DNA from: Actinomyces gerencseriae DSM 6844
GTDB taxonomy: Bacteria > Actinomycetota > Actinomycetes > Actinomycetales > Actinomycetaceae
Length of the DNA stretch: 64,000 nt
Assembly (NCBI RefSeq): GCF_000429265.1
Contig: NZ_AUBN01000016.1
Coordinates: forward strand, 20,549 to 84,548
Direction of reading: 5' to 3'
The notes beneath the pieces were generated by a model, which searched no databases, was not told where the DNA came from, and worked only from the letters and a program-made list of their open reading frames with translations. The position numbers and the translations under genes are program-made. Shown one piece after another: positions 1-9,391 of the stretch. Each line of letters opens with the position of its first letter. Position 1 is the first letter of the stretch.

Positions 1-18
1 GAGCATCGACCCGGAGAG

Positions 19-38
19 CGCGCCGCCCGCCCGGCGCG
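19..38 (-). terminator. candidate terminator hairpin after solute-binding protein gene
   Basis: A 6-bp inverted repeat (CGCGCC / GGCGCG) with an 8-nt GC-rich loop lies just past the stop codon of the minus-strand lipoprotein gene. There is no T-tract, which is common in actinobacterial terminators. The stem is short, so this is weak. Confidence 0.3.
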
Positions 39-52
39 GGACTCTCGGGAGG

Positions 53-1588
53 CTACTGACTGGGCCAGGCGGCCTCGGCCTGCGCCAGCGCCTTCTTGGC
101 ATCCAGGTCGCCGGCCGTCCAGGAGGTCAACGCGGTCCACAGGGCGTCGGTGCCGACCTGGGAGGGCATGGAGTCGGAGGCGTCCAGGCGGATGACGCTC
201 TGACGCGACTGGAGAATCCGTGTAGCGCGGACGGTCACGTCGGAGCTGACCTCGCTCACGTCCACGCCGCGATTGGCGGTCGCCACACCGCCGAGCTCGG
301 CGCGCTGCTGAGCCCACTCGGCGCTGGTGAGGTACTCCATGACGGCATTGGCCGCCGCCGACGTCCCGTTCACCCGGTTCAGGGAGACGAGGTAGTCCCC
401 GCCGACGAGCACGGGAGGATTCCCGTCCTCGTCGGCGGCGCCGGGGAAGATGAAGGCGGACACACTCGTGGCCGGGCCGGCGCTCGTCGTCGTACCGCCG
501 CCCGTCGCCGTGTCGCCCGCCGCGGAGTCGTTCTCGACCGGCTCGCCGCCCGTCGTCGTGCCACCGCCCGTCGCACCACCGCCGGCGGTCGGGCTGTCGC
601 TCGCGCCGCCCTCGCCGCGACCCTTGGGATCGGTGATGGTGGTGCCCGCGGGCAGCATCGTCTCGAAGCTCGACGAGGCCAGCATCATGAGGCAGGAGCC
701 GTCCACGAGCCGCTGCCCCGCCTGCTCCATGGTCGTGGACAGGGCTCCCTGACGCCCGCCGGACACGTGCCCGCCCCTCATCAGGAGGGAATCGACCGAT
801 CCCAGGGCGTTGACGGCGGACGGCGAGTCGAGAGCGACGTCGTGGCCGGCCCAGGCGTCGTAGGCGCTGATGCCGCTGGTGGCCAGGAGAGTCTCCTCGA
901 GCCAATCCGTCATGGACCAGCCCGTGGTGCCGCCGTCGGCCATCCCCAGGCACCAGGGCGTCACGTCGCCCTTGGGGTGGTCCGCCGCGATCCTGTCGGT
1001 CAGCGCGACCACGTCGTCCCAGGTGGTCGGAATCTCGTAACCGGCCTTCGAGAAGGCCTGAGGGGAGTACCACACGAAGGACTTGACCGAGGCCATGAGA
1101 GGGGCCCCGTAGAAGGTGCCGTCCACGGTGCCGGCCGCGGACCAGGTGTGGTCCCAGCCGAGCTCCACGTTGGCGCCCACGACATCGGACAGCGGGCTGA
1201 GCGCACCCTCGCCCGCGAGGTCCGCCACGAGGCCCGGCTGGGGGACGATGGCGAGATCGGCGTCCCAGTCCGTCGTCCCCTCGGCTCTTCCGCGCAGGTT
1301 CTCCTCGAGCCGATCGGTGCCCTCGTGCACGACATCGACCCCCGTGCACTCCTCGAAACGCGTCAAGGACTGCTCGAAGCGCTCCCCCTCGGTACCGGTC
1401 AGGGCGGTGGCAATCTTGACGGTCCCGTCCGTCTCGTCCTTGGGCGTGTACCGGGCCAGGACCTCGCAGGAGCCGAGGTCCTGGCCCGGGTTGCGCGCGT
1501 TGACGCAGGCGGTGACCCCCGTTCCGGCCAGCGCCAGGACGGCGGTGAGCGCAAGCGCCCGGAAGGCATGGGTGGGCAAACGCACCAT
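53..1588 (-). CDS. extracellular solute-binding lipoprotein (ABC transporter family 1)
   Basis: A 511-residue secreted lipoprotein, probably the substrate-capturing part of an ABC importer outside the membrane. The N-terminus has a basic start, a hydrophobic segment and a lipobox ending VTAC near residue 26. The body has the layout of sugar-type family 1 binding proteins, including a conserved hinge-like stretch with GWDHTW and PLMASVKSFVWYSP. Residues of roughly 340-395 form a Gly/Thr/Ser-rich low-complexity insertion unusual for the family and probably a surface linker. The ATG start overlaps the TGA of the upstream HAD gene by one base (TGATG), which indicates translational coupling and fixes the start. 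No permease or ATPase is in the window, so the substrate cannot be inferred; the rest of the transporter could lie beyond the left edge. Confidence 0.8.
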   Translation of the reverse strand: MVRLPTHAFRALALTAVLALAGTGVTACVNARNPGQDLGSCEVLARYTPKDETDGTVKIATALTGTEGERFEQSLTRFEECTGVDVVHEGTDRLEENLRGRAEGTTDWDADLAIVPQPGLVADLAGEGALSPLSDVVGANVELGWDHTWSAAGTVDGTFYGAPLMASVKSFVWYSPQAFSKAGYEIPTTWDDVVALTDRIAADHPKGDVTPWCLGMADGGTTGWSMTDWLEETLLATSGISAYDAWAGHDVALDSPSAVNALGSVDSLLMRGGHVSGGRQGALSTTMEQAGQRLVDGSCLMMLASSSFETMLPAGTTITDPKGRGEGGASDSPTAGGGATGGGTTTGGEPVENDSAAGDTATGGGTTTSAGPATSVSAFIFPGAADEDGNPPVLVGGDYLVSLNRVNGTSAAANAVMEYLTSAEWAQQRAELGGVATANRGVDVSEVSSDVTVRATRILQSRQSVIRLDASDSMPSQVGTDALWTALTSWTAGDLDAKKALAQAEAAWPSQ

Positions 1589-2715
1589 CAGCTCTGACTC
1601 CTCTTCCTGGTCCGCTCGACGATGGCGTCGAGCAGGGCGGCGCAGCCGTCGTGCCACACCGGCTCGGTGATGATGTCGCTGCACTCCGTGACGGCCCGGG
1701 GCGCCGATCCCATGGCGGCCCCGATCCCGGCCCACCGAAGCATCTCGATGTCGTTGGTGCCATCCCCCACCGCGATGGCGCGATCGGCGCTCGTCCCCAG
1801 CCGCGCGGCGAGAGCCCGCAGGGCCGAGGCCTTGGTCACGCCCTCGGGGGCGACGTCCAGCCAGGCCGTCCACCCGATCGCGTACTCCACCGAGTGGAGC
1901 CCGCAGCCCGCCACCAGCGCGGAGAACTCCCGCACGCCCATTCCCGGCGCGCGCAGCACCACGCGGATCACGGGCCGGGAGGCCATCTCCTCCGGGCTCA
2001 CGACCCTCTGCATCCCGGCGAGCTCGCCATCGGGGAAGGGGCGCGAGACCTCGAACCCGCCGTCGAGGACCTCCACGGCGAGAATGCCGTCGGGGACCGC
2101 TCGTGACAGGGTGGCGATGACATCCGTGGGATCGAAGACGACCGAGTCGGCGACCTCGTAGCCGCCGGGCGCGGCCGGGTCCATGCGCAGGGTGATGGCC
2201 CCGTTGGCGCAGATCATCCACCCGTCGGTCAGCCCCAGGTGATGGGCCACGGGCAGTGCCGCCTCGATACCGCGCCCCGTCGAGATGACGATGCGGACGC
2301 CGTGGGCGCGCAGCCGGGCCAGGGAGGCCATCATCCGCTCGGAGACGCGTCCGTCGATGTCCAGGATGGTGCCGTCGACGTCGAGCGCGACGAGCAGGCG
2401 CTCGTCGGGGAGCACGTCGGCCACGCCACCGGAGCCGCCGGAGAGGACGGCGCCGACCGGGCCGGCGGAGGCGCCGGGGGTGAGGCGATCCAGGTCCGCC
2501 ACGCGCGCCCGGACCACGGCGTGGTAGTCATCATGGGACAGGGGTCGGGGCCGACCGCGGGCGCGCTCGCCCGGAGGGCCGGGGCGAGCCCCGTCCTCCC
2601 CCGTCTCCTCGACCGCCGGGGGGTCGCCGGGCGGAGGCCCGGCCGGGGCGACGCCGTCGGGGGGATCCGCCGGGGGGCCGTTCCTGCGCGCGACGCCGCC
2701 GTCGTACTCGTTCAC
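1588..2715 (-). CDS. Cof-type HAD-superfamily phosphatase
   Basis: A 375-residue cytoplasmic HAD hydrolase of the Cof/IIB type, expected to dephosphorylate small phosphorylated metabolites. HAD motif 1 appears as DVDGTI near residue 113, followed by the ISTGRG motif 2 and the C-terminal GDGTNDIEML motif that binds magnesium. The first ~100 residues are Pro/Gly-rich and not part of the fold, so the GTG start used here may be too far upstream or the protein may carry a disordered tail. It starts 21 bp after serS and ends overlapping the binding-protein gene, so the three form one run. A HAD gene just downstream of serS is a familiar actinobacterial arrangement. The exact substrate cannot be told. 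Confidence 0.85.
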   Translation of the reverse strand: MNEYDGGVARRNGPPADPPDGVAPAGPPPGDPPAVEETGEDGARPGPPGERARGRPRPLSHDDYHAVVRARVADLDRLTPGASAGPVGAVLSGGSGGVADVLPDERLLVALDVDGTILDIDGRVSERMMASLARLRAHGVRIVISTGRGIEAALPVAHHLGLTDGWMICANGAITLRMDPAAPGGYEVADSVVFDPTDVIATLSRAVPDGILAVEVLDGGFEVSRPFPDGELAGMQRVVSPEEMASRPVIRVVLRAPGMGVREFSALVAGCGLHSVEYAIGWTAWLDVAPEGVTKASALRALAARLGTSADRAIAVGDGTNDIEMLRWAGIGAAMGSAPRAVTECSDIITEPVWHDGCAALLDAIVERTRKRSQS

Positions 2716-2736
2716 GGGCGGACCGCCTCAGAGGTC

Positions 2737-4008
2737 TCAGACGATGGGTTCAATGACCTCGAGGCCTCCCAGGTAGGGGCGCAGTCCCTCGGGGACGACG
2801 ACGGCGCCGTCCGGCCGCTGATGATTCTCCAGGATGGCGACCATCCAGCGGGTGGTCGCGAGCGTCCCGTTGAGGGTGGCCACCGGTGAGGTGCGTCCGT
2901 CGCGCCGCTCGCGGATGCTCAGGCGGCGGGCCTGGTAGGTGGTGCAGTTGGAGGTGGAGGTGACCTCCATCCAGCGGTTCTGGGAGGGCAGCCAGGCCTC
3001 GCAGTCGAACTTGCGAGCGGCCGAGGAGCCCAGGTCCCCGGCCGCGGTGTCGATGACGCGGTAGGGCAGCTCGACCAGGGCCAGCATCTCCTCCTCCATG
3101 GCCAGGAGCCGGGCGTGCTCGGCCTCGGCGTCCTCGGGGCGGCAGTAGGAGAACATCTCGGCCTTGTTGAACTGGTGGACGCGGATGATGCCGCGGGTGT
3201 CCTTGCCGGCGGCGCCGGCCTCGCGCCGGTAGCAGGTGGACCATCCCATGTAGCGCCTGGGCCCGGCGGTGAGGTCGAGGATCTCGTCGGCGTGGTAGCC
3301 GGCCAGGGCCACCTCGGAGGTGCCGGTGAGGTAGAGGTCGTCGGCGGGCAGGTAGTAGATCTCGTCGCTGTGGGCGCCCAGGAACCCGGTGCCGCCCATG
3401 ACCTGCGGGGTCACGAGGGTGGGGGTGGTCATCGGGGTGAAGCCGTGGGCGACGGCGGCGTCCAGGGCCGCCGTCATGAGGGCCAGCTCCAGACGCATGC
3501 CCCAGCCCTTGAGGTAGTAGAAGCGGGCGCCCGAGACCTTGGCGCCGCGGCGGGTATCGATGATGTCCAGGCCCTCGCCGATCGCCAGGTGATCGGCGGG
3601 CTCGAAGCCCTCGGCGGTGAAGTCTCGGGGCTCGCCGCCCTCGTGGCGCAGGACGACGTAGTCCTCCTCGCCGCCCGACGGCGCCCCCTCGATGAGGTTG
3701 GCGAGCTGGCGGGCCAGGGCGTCGAGCTCGGCGGCCGCCGCCGAGGAGGCGGCCTCGGCGGCCTTGACCTGCTCGGCCAGTTCCTTGGCGCTGGCGAGGA
3801 TCGCCGGGCGCTCCTCCGGCGAGGCCTTTCCCACGGACCGGGAGACGGTCTTCTGCTCGGCGCGCAGGGACTCGAAACTCTGGAGGAGCGTGCGGCGGGC
3901 CTCGTCGGCCTCGATGATGCGGTCGACGAGGGCGACGTCGGCGCCACGGGCTCGTTGGCTGGCGCGGTAGGGCTCGGGGCTGTCGCGGAGCGCGCGCAGG
4001 TCGATCAT
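2737..4008 (-). CDS. serS: seryl-tRNA synthetase
   Basis: A 423-residue class II aminoacyl-tRNA synthetase charging tRNA-Ser (and tRNA-Sec where present) in the cytoplasm. Residues 1-110 form the tRNA-binding antiparallel coiled coil, rich in Ala and Glu. The catalytic core follows, with motif 2 around [17 protein letters not shown] and motif 3 around [16 protein letters not shown]. Length matches bacterial SerS. The ATG start gives the canonical MIDLRALR N-terminus. It is the first gene of a tight run with the HAD phosphatase and the lipoprotein gene. No T-box leader was evident upstream. Confidence 0.97.
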   Translation of the reverse strand: MIDLRALRDSPEPYRASQRARGADVALVDRIIEADEARRTLLQSFESLRAEQKTVSRSVGKASPEERPAILASAKELAEQVKAAEAASSAAAAELDALARQLANLIEGAPSGGEEDYVVLRHEGGEPRDFTAEGFEPADHLAIGEGLDIIDTRRGAKVSGARFYYLKGWGMRLELALMTAALDAAVAHGFTPMTTPTLVTPQVMGGTGFLGAHSDEIYYLPADDLYLTGTSEVALAGYHADEILDLTAGPRRYMGWSTCYRREAGAAGKDTRGIIRVHQFNKAEMFSYCRPEDAEAEHARLLAMEEEMLALVELPYRVIDTAAGDLGSSAARKFDCEAWLPSQNRWMEVTSTSNCTTYQARRLSIRERRDGRTSPVATLNGTLATTRWMVAILENHQRPDGAVVVPEGLRPYLGGLEVIEPIV

Positions 4009-4093
4009 GGGGGCGAGTCTAGCGAGGGGCCGCGCCGCGCGCGGACCCGCCCGCCCATTCGCCGAGACGCCCCGGGGCGCACCGGCTCACGAC

Positions 4094-4128
4094 GGGGCGG
4101 GCCCCGGTCTTCGACCGGGGCCCGCCCC
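4094..4128. terminator. strong bidirectional-type hairpin between nhaC and serS
   Basis: A perfect 15-bp inverted repeat (left arm 4094-4108, right arm 4114-4128) with the loop CTTCG follows the stop codon of the antiporter gene. The arm is GGGGCGGGCCCCGGT. It probably ends transcription of nhaC before the serS promoter. A T-tract is missing on both strands. Confidence 0.8.
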
Positions 4129-4158
4129 GCGCTGCCCACTACTCGGCGAGTGCGCGTG

Positions 4159-5661
4159 TCAGCCGTCGGCGAGCATCTCGTCCCGCTCCTGCGAGGAGAG
4201 GCGCGCGATCCCGATACCGGTCGCGCCCCAGAGCATCGCGAAGAAGATGGCGATCCAGTTGGAGACGGCCCACGGCATGTAGCTGAGCGTCGCGACGCCG
4301 AGGGTCCCGGCCATGTAGGCGCCCGCGGAGGTCCACGGGAGGATCGGCTCCCACACGGTCGCGGCGTCCTCGATCGTCCGGGAGAGGTTCTTCGGGTGCA
4401 GGCCCCGGCGGACGTACTCGTCGCGGAGCATCTCGCCGGGGATGAGGAGGGAGACCTGACCGTTGGAGGTGATGCCGATCGTCGCCAGGCCGGTGACGAT
4501 CGTGGCGAGGATGAGGCCGAAGGTCGAGCGGACGGGTTCGAGGACCCGGGAGATGAGGACGTCGAGCGAGCCCGAGACCGACACGACGCCGGCGAAGCTG
4601 ATCGCGCAGAAGCAGATGAGCAGGACGCCCATCATCGAGTTCATGCCTCCGCGGTTGAGGAGGCGACTGACATCCTCGATGACGCCGGAGGGGTCGAAGC
4701 CCGCCTTGCCGACCATCGTGACGTCGAAGCCGTCGACCCCGGCGACGATGGCGTTCTTGAAGCTCACGTGCTCGAAGACGACGGCGTTGACCATGGCGCA
4801 GGCGGCGGAGACGAGCATGACGGGGATCGTCGGCTTCTTCCACATGGATCCGCCCAGGACGATGACGACCGGGAGCAGCAGCAGGATGTTCCAGTTGAAG
4901 GCGGCGTCGAGGTCGCCGAGGATGGCGCCCACCTTCTCGGGGACGGCGCCGCCGTGGGACCGGAGGCCGAGAACCGTGTAGACGACCGCCGAGGTGAGGA
5001 AGGCGGGGACGGTCGTCCACATGAGGTGCCGGATGTGCGTGAAGAGGTTCACCCCGGTGGCGACCGAGGCGATGTTCGTCGTGTCCGAGAGCGGCGAGAG
5101 CTTGTCGCCGAAGTAGGCGCCGGCGACGACCGCTCCCGCGACCATCGGCAGGTTCGCGTCCACGCCCATCGCCACGCCCATGAAGGCGACGCCGACCGTG
5201 CCGGCCGAGCCCCAGGAGGTGCCGGTGCACAGGGAGACGATCGCCGTGACGACGAGCGCGATGAGGGCGAGGAACTTCGGGCTGATGATCTTCAGCCCGA
5301 AGTAGATGAGCATGGGAATGGTTCCGCCGGCCATCCAGGTGCCGATGAGGAGGCCGACGCAGATGAGGATGAGGATCGCCGGCATGGTCTTGGCGATCTT
5401 CTCGGCGATCGAGGAGATGATCTCGTTCCACCCGTAGCCGAGGTACCGGGCGACGAGGCCCGCGACGACCGCGGAGGCGATGAGGAGCGGCTCGACGGGC
5501 AGCTCCGCGGCGATGTAGCCGCCGCCCAGGAGGGCGATGAGGGTCAGGACGGGGATCGCGGCGATCCAGACGCTCGGGGTCCGGTGGACACGGGCCTCTT
5601 CCGCCCGGTCGTCCTGAGGACTCTGAGGACCGGCATCGTCCTTGACGCGGGATTCGGACAT
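4159..5661 (-). CDS. nhaC: NhaC-family Na+/H+ antiporter
   Basis: A 500-residue integral membrane protein with about 11-12 hydrophobic segments, typical of the NhaC ion transporters that expel sodium (or exchange organic anions) for protons. Family signatures are visible as CTGTSWGSAGTVG near residue 160 and GAYFGDKLSPLSDTTN near residue 195. Length fits NhaC. It is followed by a strong hairpin. The regulator and C-S lyase genes lie upstream on the same strand, about 300 bp away, so co-regulation is possible but a separate promoter is likely. Some members exchange malate/lactate instead of Na+/H+, which cannot be excluded. Confidence 0.85.
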   Translation of the reverse strand: MSESRVKDDAGPQSPQDDRAEEARVHRTPSVWIAAIPVLTLIALLGGGYIAAELPVEPLLIASAVVAGLVARYLGYGWNEIISSIAEKIAKTMPAILILICVGLLIGTWMAGGTIPMLIYFGLKIISPKFLALIALVVTAIVSLCTGTSWGSAGTVGVAFMGVAMGVDANLPMVAGAVVAGAYFGDKLSPLSDTTNIASVATGVNLFTHIRHLMWTTVPAFLTSAVVYTVLGLRSHGGAVPEKVGAILGDLDAAFNWNILLLLPVVIVLGGSMWKKPTIPVMLVSAACAMVNAVVFEHVSFKNAIVAGVDGFDVTMVGKAGFDPSGVIEDVSRLLNRGGMNSMMGVLLICFCAISFAGVVSVSGSLDVLISRVLEPVRSTFGLILATIVTGLATIGITSNGQVSLLIPGEMLRDEYVRRGLHPKNLSRTIEDAATVWEPILPWTSAGAYMAGTLGVATLSYMPWAVSNWIAIFFAMLWGATGIGIARLSSQERDEMLADG

Positions 5662-5672
5662 GAAGGGATACC

Positions 5673-5737
5673 TTTCTGGGTTGTTTCCGGCTTGTTTTCC
5701 GGGTTGTGGTCGTTTCCGGGTTGTTCTTCCCGGTTGT
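5673..5737 (-). repeat. five 12-bp direct repeats in the nhaC leader
   Basis: On the plus strand the sequence TTTCCGGGTTGT occurs five times with small changes, starting at 5673, 5684, 5696, 5713 and 5726. On the transcribed minus strand this is a run of ACAACCCGGAAA units ending at the nhaC ribosome-binding region. Spacing is irregular (11-17 bp). They could be regulator sites or simple tandem expansion. The remaining leader up to 5962 shows nothing further. Confidence 0.7.
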
Positions 5738-5962
5738 TCCCCGATCGTCGGGAACGAACGGGGAGGGTCGCGACTCGTCGGGCGCCGTCGACCGGGACTC
5801 GGGGCCCGGGGTCCGGGCGGAGATCGGCGACGGGCGGGCGTGGCCGCGCAGCTCGTCGTGCGGTCACCGGGGTCCGGGAGGAGGCCGGGGACGGCCGCAC
5901 GCGCTGCGTGGGACGGGCGGCATCCCGGTGCGAGGGCTCCTCCGGAGCGCCGCCCGAGACGC

Positions 5963-7183
5963 TCAGGGGTGGGGGGCGACGTCGGCCCCGCCGGCCCGGA
6001 TGGCTCGGCACAGGCGCGGGACCGCCTCGACGAGCTCGTCCCTCGGGAGCGCCGTGTTGATGCGGAACCAGCCCGCGTAGCGGTCCCCGAAGTCCTCGCC
6101 GGGGCTCACCGCGACACGGCAGGCCCGCATCGCACGGTCGAGGTCGGCGCCGTCGCGCAGGTAGGGGCGCGCATCGATCCAGACGAGGTAGGTGCCATCG
6201 GGATCCGTGACGCGGGCGCGAGGCAGCTCCGCGCGGACGATCCTCACGGTCTCGGCGATGTTGGCGTCGATGACGGACAGGAGGCCGTCGACCCATGAGG
6301 CCCCGCGGGTCCACGCGGCGATGGCCGCGGGGATCGCGAAGTAGGAGGGGTTGTGAAGGCCCATGCGGCGCTTGGCGGCCTCGAGCTCATCTCCGAGGCC
6401 CCCCGGGACGAGAACGGCGGTGGCCTCCAATCCCGCGATCGTGAAGGTCTTCCCGGGCGAGGCGCACTGGATGAGGCGCCCCGATCCCCACAGGGCGGGG
6501 GCGGCCACGGCGATCGGGACGTAGCGGGTGCGGCCCGGGCGCTCGAAGTCGGCGTGGATGTCGTCGGAGAGGACGAGGGCCCCGGAGGACAGCGCGGCGT
6601 CGGCGACGGCGCCCAGCTCCTCGGTCGTCCAGATGCGACCGGTGGGATTGTGCGGGTTGCACAGGAGGAGCAGGTCGGCGCCGTCGAGGGCGCGCTCCAG
6701 CGCGGGGACGTCGATGCGCGCGGGGAGGGCGTCGGTCAGGAGGGGGACGCGACGGATCTCGGCGCCGGACCGTTCGGCGACCTCGAGGAGCGGCCCGTAG
6801 GCGGGATCGAGGGAGACGACGACGGGCCGGGCGGTGCCGCGGTCGGGCAGGACGATGTTGAGCAGAGCGCTCACGCACTGAACGACTCGAGGGAAGAAGC
6901 GGACGCACGCGGGCGCGGGGTCCCAGCCGTGCCGCTCCCGCTGCCAGGAGACGGCCGCACCCCGGAAGTCGTCGAAGACCTCCGTGTACCCGTAGGTCCC
7001 GTGCCGCGCGGCGGCGGCGACGGCGTCGATGACGCACGGGGCGGTGCGGAACTCCATGTCGGCGACCGACATGCTGACGGCTCCGGGGCCGAGGCGGGCG
7101 GCGAGGAGGTCCCACTTCGCGCTGTGGGTGCCCCGGCGGTCGAGGTGCTCGGCGAAGGCCGCCGACGTCGTGACGGCGCTCAT
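5963..7183 (-). CDS. MalY/PatB-type C-S lyase (PLP-dependent aminotransferase fold)
   Basis: A 406-residue fold-type I PLP enzyme of the MalY/PatB group, which mostly cleave cystathionine or cysteine conjugates to a thiol, pyruvate and ammonia. The family N-terminus (HSAKWDLL, then SMSVADMEFRTAP) is present, as are NPHNPTGRIW for cofactor binding and the Schiff-base lysine in SPGKTFTIAGLEA. Length is normal. The ATG overlaps the stop of the regulator gene by 4 bp (ATGA), so the two are translated together and this enzyme is probably controlled by that regulator. It could instead be an aminotransferase acting on a sulfur amino acid; C-S lyase is favoured by the N-terminal motif. Confidence 0.85.
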   Translation of the reverse strand: MSAVTTSAAFAEHLDRRGTHSAKWDLLAARLGPGAVSMSVADMEFRTAPCVIDAVAAAARHGTYGYTEVFDDFRGAAVSWQRERHGWDPAPACVRFFPRVVQCVSALLNIVLPDRGTARPVVVSLDPAYGPLLEVAERSGAEIRRVPLLTDALPARIDVPALERALDGADLLLLCNPHNPTGRIWTTEELGAVADAALSSGALVLSDDIHADFERPGRTRYVPIAVAAPALWGSGRLIQCASPGKTFTIAGLEATAVLVPGGLGDELEAAKRRMGLHNPSYFAIPAAIAAWTRGASWVDGLLSVIDANIAETVRIVRAELPRARVTDPDGTYLVWIDARPYLRDGADLDRAMRACRVAVSPGEDFGDRYAGWFRINTALPRDELVEAVPRLCRAIRAGGADVAPHP

Positions 7184-8082
7184 GAGGCAACCCCCGTCGG
7201 GCAGACCGAGGCCGAGCGAGATGAGCGCGTCGGGGGGCCTGACGCCGCCGGGGCCGAGCCCCGCCCGCCCTCCCGGGCCGCGCTCTCGCCGCTCCCGTTG
7301 ATCTCCTCGATCTCGTTGAGGTAGTTGTAGATGGTGAAGCGGGTGACGCCGAGGGCCCGGGCGGCCATCTCGACGGCATCGCGCAGCATGAAGAAGCCGC
7401 GGCGCTTCAGGGAGCGGACGGCGTCCACCTTGTGCGCCTTGCGCATGAGGGACACGGGCACGTCCTGCTCCTCGACGGCCTGCTGGAGGAGGACGGCGGC
7501 GAGCTCGTCGACGTCGCGGGCGAAGGCCTCCCCTTCCTCGCCATCCGCGACGCGGGTCGTCCCCTCGCCGTCCCGCCGACCCCGCCCGTCGGCGTCATCA
7601 CCGGCGGTCCCGCGCCCGGCGCCGTCGGGTGCGAGGAGCTCCTCGCACCCGAGGATGGAGCGCGCGGCGTCGCCGATGATCGTCCAGTCCGTCACATCGC
7701 GGTTGATGCAGAGGGCGGCGACGGGCCGGTCCTCGGCATCGCGGATGATGATCGTCGTCGACAGGAGGCTGCGGCCGGTCGGGGAGGTCGTGCGATAACC
7801 GATGCGAGTCCTGAGGTCGCCGCCGGCGGCCGCCTCGAGGAGACGGTCCGTGGCCGGGTCGCCGGGACGGCGCCCGGTGATGTCGCCCTCGATGGCGATG
7901 ATCGAGTCGGGGAGAGCCGCGAGATCGTGGAGGACGACCTCCGCGGATCCGGGCAGCGATCGCTCAAGGGGGCCGACGAGCTGCTCGAGCGCGGCGAAGA
8001 CATCCCTCCCGCCGGCAGCATCAGGCCGCCCGACGGTTTTGGGACGACCGCGTGTGGAATCGCTCTTCATTGGGCGTTTCAC
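7180..8082 (-). CDS. YheO/DauR-like PAS and helix-turn-helix regulator
   Basis: A 300-residue cytoplasmic transcription factor. Residues of roughly 25-135 form a YheO-like PAS domain (VVLHDL, then the GRSLLSTTIIIRD stretch and ALCINRDVTDW). The C-terminal HTH includes FFMLRDAVEMAARALG and TRFTIYNYLNEI. A ~45-residue Gly/Asp-rich linker separates them. Relatives such as DauR sense small metabolites and control amino-acid genes, which suits its coupling to the C-S lyase gene. The start is either GTG 8082 or ATG 8070; neither has a well-placed ribosome site. Two palindromes upstream (8102-8146) are likely operators. The extra tail after NEIEEING is low complexity. Confidence 0.82.
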   Translation of the reverse strand: MKRPMKSDSTRGRPKTVGRPDAAGGRDVFAALEQLVGPLERSLPGSAEVVLHDLAALPDSIIAIEGDITGRRPGDPATDRLLEAAAGGDLRTRIGYRTTSPTGRSLLSTTIIIRDAEDRPVAALCINRDVTDWTIIGDAARSILGCEELLAPDGAGRGTAGDDADGRGRRDGEGTTRVADGEEGEAFARDVDELAAVLLQQAVEEQDVPVSLMRKAHKVDAVRSLKRRGFFMLRDAVEMAARALGVTRFTIYNYLNEIEEINGSGESAAREGGRGSAPAASGPPTRSSRSASVCPTGVAS

Positions 8083-8101
8083 GCTCCATATCTTGCTTCA
8101 T

Positions 8102-8146
8102 GGCTTCCATGGGAAGCCTTCACCGTTTTGTTGTTGGGATCAACAA
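8102..8146. promoter_or_regulatory. two palindromes in the regulator/oxyR divergent intergenic region
   Basis: GGCTTCC-ATG-GGAAGCC (8102-8118) and TTGTTG-GGAT-CAACAA (8131-8146) are perfect inverted repeats just upstream of the minus-strand PAS/HTH regulator gene. The surrounding DNA is much AT-richer than the genes. They look like operators for the regulator itself, with the promoter between or over them. Confidence 0.55.
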
Positions 8147-8368
8147 TATAGAGAGGCACTGGCGACGTCAACTCCCGTTTGAAGCCTTCAACACGCCATC
8201 GCACAGCTCTGGGACGGTCGGCGTCCCGGGACCGTGGTCCGGCCCGTCGCCCCGCCGCGAGACCGCTTGTGAAACTATTCGGATTAATTGGGGATACCGT
8301 AGTGTTACCCAGCGAGTGGGCCCCCGCCTGTCGCGAGCCCGACCACCCGACACCTTCAGGACGCACTC

Positions 8369-9298
8369 ATGCCCACTTCCCCCCTGCCCTCCTTCTCCCA
8401 GCTCAGGGCCTTCGTGTCGTTGTGCGACCACCAGCACTTCGGCGAGGCGGCCACCACCCTCGGCGTGAGCCAGCCGAGCCTGTCCCAGGCGATCACCGCC
8501 CTGGAGAGGCGCGTCGGCGGGGAGCTGGTCGAGCGCACCACCCGTCGCGTCCTCGTCACCCCGCTGGGCGAGACCCTGCTCCCCTACGCCCGGGAGGCCG
8601 TTCTGGCCGCCGAGTCCTTCAACGACGCCGTCACCAGCCGGGGCGCCGCCCTGACCGGGTCGATGCGCCTGGGAATAATCCCGACCCTCGCCCCCTACAT
8701 GGCCCCGGTGGTCCTCGACGGCCTTCCCGCCGAACTGCCCGACCTGCACCCCGAGCTGCGCGAGATGGTCACCGGCGACATCCTCGACATGCTGGCCCAG
8801 GGCCGCCTCGACGCGGCCATCATCGCCATCGACGTCGATCTCCATCGCATCGCGGCCGTGCCCATGTTCGACGAGCCGCTCGTCGTCCTGGTCCCCCGGG
8901 ATCACCCCTGGGCCGGGCGCGACGACCTGACCACCGCCGAGCTCGAGGACCAGAGGCTGCTGCTCCTTGACGAGGGCAACTGCCTGCGCGACCAGACGCT
9001 GGCCCTGTGCCAGCGCTACAGCTCCCACCCTCCGACCGCGGTGGCCACGACCCTGTCGACAGTGGTGCGCATGGTCACCCACGGCGCGGGCATCACCGTC
9101 ATCCCCGAGGGGGCGCTGCGCATGCTCGGCAACGAGGACTACGCCGTGGCGCGCTTCGCGGGGCGCGGGCCGGTTCGCCGGATCGGCATCGTCCACCGCA
9201 CCTCCTCCTCCCGCGGCGAGGACTTCATGCAGCTCGCGAAGGTCCTCACCCGGCTGGCGGCCGACGCGGACCTGCCCCTGCTGCCCCTGGAGGACTGA
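8369..9298 (+). CDS. oxyR: OxyR, hydrogen peroxide-sensing LysR regulator
   Basis: A 309-residue LysR-family activator. The N-terminal winged HTH (residues 8-65, ASEATTLGVSQPSLSQAI-like) precedes the sensor domain. The redox motif is plain: NCLRDQTLALC carries two cysteines nine residues apart, as in the Cys199/Cys208 pair of E. coli OxyR, so it is OxyR and not a generic LysR protein. It normally turns on catalase and peroxiredoxin genes; neither is next to it here. ATG at 8369 follows a TC-rich leader and an AT-rich upstream region that should hold the promoter, divergent from the PAS/HTH regulator. Confidence 0.93.
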   Translation: MPTSPLPSFSQLRAFVSLCDHQHFGEAATTLGVSQPSLSQAITALERRVGGELVERTTRRVLVTPLGETLLPYAREAVLAAESFNDAVTSRGAALTGSMRLGIIPTLAPYMAPVVLDGLPAELPDLHPELREMVTGDILDMLAQGRLDAAIIAIDVDLHRIAAVPMFDEPLVVLVPRDHPWAGRDDLTTAELEDQRLLLLDEGNCLRDQTLALCQRYSSHPPTAVATTLSTVVRMVTHGAGITVIPEGALRMLGNEDYAVARFAGRGPVRRIGIVHRTSSSRGEDFMQLAKVLTRLAADADLPLLPLED

Positions 9299-9391
9299 CA
9301 GGACCGAGGAGGGCCGAGGGGGGGGAGGCGGAGCCCGACGAGCGACCGTCGACGACCTCCTCGAGACCGACGACGCCCGTACGCTTGGGGC

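Noticed and set aside
1589..2221. N-terminal extension of the solute-binding protein
   Set aside because: It overlaps the HAD gene in another frame; the lipoprotein signal starts at 1588.
3115..6060. A 981-codon plus-strand frame over serS and nhaC
   Set aside because: It opposes two certain genes and is made of shadow-type Gly/Asp/Arg sequence.
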